Source: Actinomycetes bacterium (GTDB lineage Bacteria; Actinomycetota; Acidimicrobiia; Acidimicrobiales; Palsa-688). Taken from it: a stretch of 17,860 bases of DNA. Of this stretch, positions 15,090 to 17,860 are shown piece by piece; position 1 is the first letter of the stretch, and each line of letters begins with the position of its first letter. Below the pieces are notes generated by a model. That model was given only the letters and a program-made list of their open reading frames with translations, searched no databases and was not told the DNA's origin. The stretch covers positions 1 through 17,860 of the forward strand of contig JAKBBA010000065.1 of NCBI GenBank assembly GCA_021808665.1, given 5' to 3'. A program made the translations under genes and the position numbers.

Positions 15090-15334
15090 GCCCTGTGTAC
15101 CGCCGGCTCCGAACTGGCTGACCAGAGCCGCCTGGACGGTCAGGTGCTCATTGGAAATCGACCCACCCGGGTTGCCGGGCACCTCGGCTACAAACGGCAA
15201 CGAATTTCGGTTCGCCGGCCAGGTCCTGGAACAGGCGCAGCTACCAGATGACCGGCTTCCGCTCCCATTCAAAAGGGGCAGGTGATCAGACCGTGGTATC
15301 GCAGCTGGTAGGCCACCGCCTGATTCCACCACAT
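15090..15334 (-). pseudogene. decayed gene of unknown function with at least two frameshifts
   Basis: The 570-bp stretch after the regulator has no intact gene but carries coding-like sequence on the minus strand in alternating frames. From ATG 15334 it reads MWWNQAVAYQLRYHGLITCP. After a shift at a CCCCTTTTG run it continues EWERKPVIW, then a TAG, then LRLFQDLAGEPKFVAV. A second shift leads to VAEVPGNPGGSISNE and ALVSQFGA. The pieces join into one plausible protein containing an E(V/I)xxNPGxSxxNE-type motif. I do not know the family name. It appears to be a dead cargo gene. Confidence 0.5.
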
Positions 15335-15389
15335 CCGCCCTAGGACCGGATGGGATCAGACATTGTCCCAGAACACTCGTGCCCGGTCG

Positions 15390-15409
15390 CTTCTGGGTAG
15401 GCCCAGAAG
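15390..15409. terminator. perfect 8-bp hairpin between convergent genes
   Basis: CTTCTGGG (15390-15397) pairs with CCCAGAAG (15402-15409) around a TAGG loop, with GGT/ACC flanks that could extend the stem past a small bulge. It lies between the regulator (plus, ending 15059) and the DUF6308-like gene (minus, ending 15633). No T-tract is present, which is common for actinobacterial terminators. It may work in both directions. Confidence 0.5.
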
Positions 15410-15632
15410 TACCGACTGGGGCGAGCAGAACGCGCCGCCATAATCCGGTTCGGGAGGGCGGCGAGAGCAAGCAGAACGGCACCTATGGGGGCTCGTAGCG
15501 CGTCCGGACGGCCGCGAGTCCGACCGCCGGCTCTGGCGCGGGCTGCGCATGCAGTCGCGGACGACTTGGCGTCCCTCTGTGTGTCCCCGTCTTCCCGCCA
15601 CCGTTTTCAATGGCCTCGCTCGCTCGGCTGTG

Positions 15633-16631
15633 TCAGCTGCGGCAGACCGGACAGCGGTCGGGCCCGGTGCTGAGGGTCGCAGTGAGCCACTCGTCGAACG
15701 GGTCGGGCGAGATCCCGCACACCTTGGCAAAGGCGGCCGTGAGGTTGGACCATCCGGGTCTGGGTTCCAGGTGGGGGCAGTCGGCCCGGTGGAGCTTGAG
15801 GTAGGTGTCCCTCGGTTGGCGCTCGCAGTTGAGGACCCAGCCGGCGGGGTGGTCGCGCCGCCAGCCGAGGTAGCCGTCGTCGTCGTCGACAAAGCGGGTG
15901 AGGGCGGCGGGTAGCCGGCTCCAGGCGTCGATCGGCACGGCAGCTCCTGGCGGTTGGTGGCGAGGCTTTGGATCGGGGCGGGTGACGCCGTGGCCGCGAC
16001 GCTGCCACAGCGGGGTGTAGGTGCCCGAGTAGGCCCACAGGAGGATGTCGAGGATCCGGCACTCGGTTAGCTGGATACCGCGGCCGTCGAGCGCGTCGCG
16101 GAGCTGGGTGAGCTCGGCCAGCTGGTGGTGCAGTTCCCGGTGGTAGGCCCGGGTGAGGGTGAGCGCCCGGTCGGCGGCGTCGCCGGTGAGGTCGAGGGTT
16201 TCCACGTCGCAGAGGTAGGAGCGGACGACCTCGTCGAGGATGGGCACCAGGGCGGGGCGCTTGCGGTGCAGGACCTTGGTCATGCGGGGCACGCCAACCG
16301 CCGGCAACCCCGAGAGCGCCCGGTACAGCCCGTGCAGAGCGTCCCAGTACACCCGGTCGGCAGGGACGGCGAGAGTGGCGTCGGTGGGGACGCTGCGGAG
16401 GGCGGCAGCGACCTCGCCCCTCCGGGCGAGGATCCGGGCGGAGACGTCTGCTCCCATGCGGGCGATGATCCGGTTGGCGAGGCGCACGTCGAGAGCGTTC
16501 AGCTCGAAGGGATCCGGGCTGATCTGGTCGTAGCCCTGGTAGGTGCCGTCCACCTCGGCGAACTCGACGAGCCGCTCGAGGGGTGATCCGATCACCCGGC
16601 TGTTGAGCAGGCTGATCCGCTCGGGAATCAT
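15633..16631 (-). CDS. DUF6308-like protein with a C-terminal Cys-containing domain
   Basis: From ATG 16631 the product is about 332 aa; GAAGG lies about 9 nt upstream, and the longer frame to 16694 adds an atypical basic stretch. The first about 220 residues resemble DUF6308 (FELNALDVRLANRI, and RMTKVLHRKRPALVPILDEV, the most recognisable motif). The last about 85 residues form a separate domain (YLGWRRDHPAGWVLN, DTYLKLHRADCPHL, VCGISPDPFDEW, CPVCRS). Similar tails occur, to my recollection, on varied actinobacterial accessory proteins, some beside restriction or defence genes. Paired cysteines suggest a metal site or structural role. There is no signal peptide or membrane helix. Function is unknown. 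It faces the regulator gene convergently. Confidence 0.7.
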   Translation of the reverse strand: MIPERISLLNSRVIGSPLERLVEFAEVDGTYQGYDQISPDPFELNALDVRLANRIIARMGADVSARILARRGEVAAALRSVPTDATLAVPADRVYWDALHGLYRALSGLPAVGVPRMTKVLHRKRPALVPILDEVVRSYLCDVETLDLTGDAADRALTLTRAYHRELHHQLAELTQLRDALDGRGIQLTECRILDILLWAYSGTYTPLWQRRGHGVTRPDPKPRHQPPGAAVPIDAWSRLPAALTRFVDDDDGYLGWRRDHPAGWVLNCERQPRDTYLKLHRADCPHLEPRPGWSNLTAAFAKVCGISPDPFDEWLTATLSTGPDRCPVCRS

Positions 16632-16741
16632 GGCCTCACGCCTTCGGCTTGCCGCCGGCCGGGAGGGGAAAGGCGACCGTAATGACCGGCGCAATCACCC
16701 GTACCCGCAGGCTCGCGGCGATCACGACCGGCCGGGCCGTC

Positions 16742-16978
16742 TCAAGCATGCTGGCGTCGCTGACCACCTGCCCCCCTCTCCTTGCTGTTCATTGCTAGCA
16801 GTCGGCTGTGACCGCCGGCCCATTGACCGGCGGGGGTGCCGACCTTGCGGACGACGAGCAGGGCCGCCCCGACCCGGAGCTTGGCTCGTGGGCGCCCATC
16901 GATGTTGATGGCGTGGCCGCCCTGTAATCCCGACTCCTCGGACCGGTCGAGGTGAGCCCGCGCCTCGTGGAACTGCCC
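16742..16978 (-). pseudogene. coding-like fragment without a start, unknown family
   Basis: Between an in-frame TGA (16979-16981) and the stop at 16742 a 78-codon frame reads QFHEARAHLDRSEESGLQGG, followed by HAINIDGRPRAKLRVGAALL and VVRKVGTPAGQW. Codon use and composition look genuine, but no ATG or GTG opens the frame in its first 60 codons. A strong AAGGAGGG site at about 17028-17035 (minus) and an alternate-frame stretch upstream suggest that a frameshift or the TGA separates it from its original start. It may be the tail of a small regulatory or DNA-binding protein. The rest of 16979-17579 shows only weak coding signs. Confidence 0.35.
16812..16833. terminator. GC-rich hairpin inside the 16742-16978 fragment
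   Basis: CCGCCGG (16812-16818) pairs perfectly with CCGGCGG (16827-16833) across an 8-nt loop. It lies upstream of the DUF6308-like gene and within the coding-like fragment. It could be a terminator or a chance GC-rich structure. Confidence 0.25.
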
Positions 16979-17077
16979 TCACGTCGAAGGGGTGCCCCCG
17001 ACGGCCCCGGCAACTGACAGGAGTGGCTCCCTCCTTTCTAGCGGCAAGGCTCAGCCTGCCACTGACCTCCCCAGGCC

Positions 17078-17407
17078 CTACGTGGCCCACGGCCCGTCCG
17101 GACCCACAGCAAGCAGAACGCGCGATCGACACTCCAGCCGATCGCCGGTCCGTATGGTGCCATCAGGCACGTCGGGTGCTGCCATCGGCAGGCGATCAAG
17201 AGCAGCGTCGAGCTGCTCGGCGGTGTCCGCTCCTCGGCCCGAAGCGTCTGCCCAGTTGAACGAAAGCCCGCAACGCCGAGCGACGCACCAGAACGATGTC
17301 TCCCGACCATCCGGCAAGAGCGCAGGACGGCATGGATCGTCGGCAAGGGGTCGCGCGGACGCAGGAGTGGAGGGTGACCTCCATGAGCACGGCGGACCCA
17401 ACGGCAC
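17078..17407 (-). CDS. uncertain ORF, 109 aa
   Basis: This is the most protein-like frame in the 17000-17579 stretch. The N-terminal 40 residues look random (Pro/Arg/Ser-rich). The later part reads RETSFWCVARRCGLSFNWAD, then DTAEQLDAALDRLPMAAPDV, then GTIRTGDRLECRSRVLLAVG, with ordinary codon use. There is no good ribosome-binding site and no recognised domain. It may be a real small gene with a wrong start, or part of a decayed one. Confidence 0.25.
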   Translation of the reverse strand: MPLGPPCSWRSPSTPASARPLADDPCRPALLPDGRETSFWCVARRCGLSFNWADASGRGADTAEQLDAALDRLPMAAPDVPDGTIRTGDRLECRSRVLLAVGPDGPWAT

Positions 17408-17579
17408 CTGCTGGAAGCCACACCGGCCCTGCGCCGCCCCGGACTGGCTGGAATCCGAGGCAAAACCGGACGCGGTTACAACTTCGGACAGCGTGCCGAA
17501 CGAGAGTTGAGCTGGTCACTCGCCATGCCCCGAGCGCCGGAAGACGCACCGTCTCACCGCCTGGCAGAAGCGGGGGGCC

Positions 17580-17860
17580 CTACTCAAGTGCGAGACCGTG
17601 AAGCGCAAGGGCGTCGACGAGGTCTTTGTCGTCGCGGCAGAGGTCGGCGACGTCGATGACCCCGGGGGTAGTCGGCTCGAAGATCGCCCAGTTCCTCAGG
17701 TCGTCGCCGTGCTTCGACAGGTACGACAGCCCGTTCCAGCGACGCTCGCCGGCGGCGGTCTGATCGAAGACGTAGCGGGCGACCTCCCGGGTGAATACCC
17801 GTGGCGCGCTGAGCCGGAGTGTGGCGGCATCGAGGTCGTGAAGCCCGTGGTGGACCACTC
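17580..17860 (-). CDS. RES-domain protein, C-terminal part (5' end beyond the window)
   Basis: Ninety-two codons up to TAG 17580 are visible and the frame runs off the right edge, so the start lies outside. The sequence LRLSAPRVFTREVARYVFDQ, then WNGLSYLSKHGDDLRNWAIF and EP, matches the C-terminal pattern of RES domains, where a Y-S-R/K motif and an N-W-A-(L/I)-F-E segment recur. RES toxins degrade NAD+ and are usually paired with an Xre/MbcA-type antitoxin encoded directly upstream, which would be past 17860. Whether this is a toxin or a stand-alone RES protein cannot be judged from the fragment. Confidence 0.6.
   Translation of the reverse strand, partial: VVHHGLHDLDAATLRLSAPRVFTREVARYVFDQTAAGERRWNGLSYLSKHGDDLRNWAIFEPTTPGVIDVADLCRDDKDLVDALALHGLALE

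Noticed and set aside
15356..15892. Minus-strand 178-codon frame
   Set aside because: It overlaps the 3' part of the DUF6308-like gene in another frame and has a Ser/Thr/Pro/Arg-biased composition typical of a shadow.
1..17860. CRISPR array
   Set aside because: No regularly spaced direct repeats with unique spacers; the only repeats are the 8-bp triplet at 199-238 and the 21-bp tandem at 4158-4199.

Overview
The window is high-GC DNA from an actinobacterium-like genome. The evidence is frequent GTG/TTG starts, 4-nt stop/start overlaps, a tRNA without encoded CCA, and lipoproteins with short Ala/Gly-rich signal peptides. I cannot name the species. It reads as the left end of an integrated genetic island: a tRNA-Glu(TTC) gene followed at once by a complete tyrosine recombinase. 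The second att copy is not visible, so the right end probably lies outside the window.

Layout. (1) 52-1403: tRNA-Glu, three helically phased CGTGCCAT repeats, integrase. (2) 1419-13467: a long stretch almost wholly on the minus strand, dominated by secreted lipoproteins. It holds three Cys-pair beta-propeller lipoproteins (one apparently truncated to four blades beside the integrase), two DUF4352-like lipoproteins, two unrecognised lipoproteins, a secreted three-domain SGNH/GDSL esterase, a two-gene unknown module with a small membrane protein, and a membrane protein with two zinc ribbons and a DUF6159-like body. (3) 13596-15059: a divergent double-HTH XRE-type regulator. (4) 15060-17860: a decayed gene, a DUF6308-like gene, low-information or decayed sequence, and the C-terminal part of a RES-domain (NAD+-consuming toxin fold) gene running off the end.

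The central observation is an ancient duplication. A 55-bp divergent regulatory region occurs twice (10135-10189 and 13547-13601; 49 of 55 bases identical by eye) and is flanked in complementary ways. The left copy keeps the zinc-ribbon membrane gene but has only the first codons of the XRE gene, followed by an IS66-family transposase remnant. The right copy keeps the XRE gene but has only a 61-codon remnant of the zinc-ribbon gene. The ancestral unit was therefore probably an XRE regulator divergent from a zinc-ribbon membrane protein plus translationally coupled lipoproteins. In the surviving left operon the membrane protein reads straight through to the lipoproteins except for one in-frame TGA at 9166-9168, where Trp would fit. 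The two downstream lipoprotein genes are coupled by GTGA and ATGA overlaps.

Taken together this looks like a regulated cell-surface lipoprotein/esterase island that expands by duplication and then decays. Its biological role is not evident from the sequence. The RES and DUF6308-like genes at the right suggest a toxin- or defence-type neighbourhood, but that is inference.
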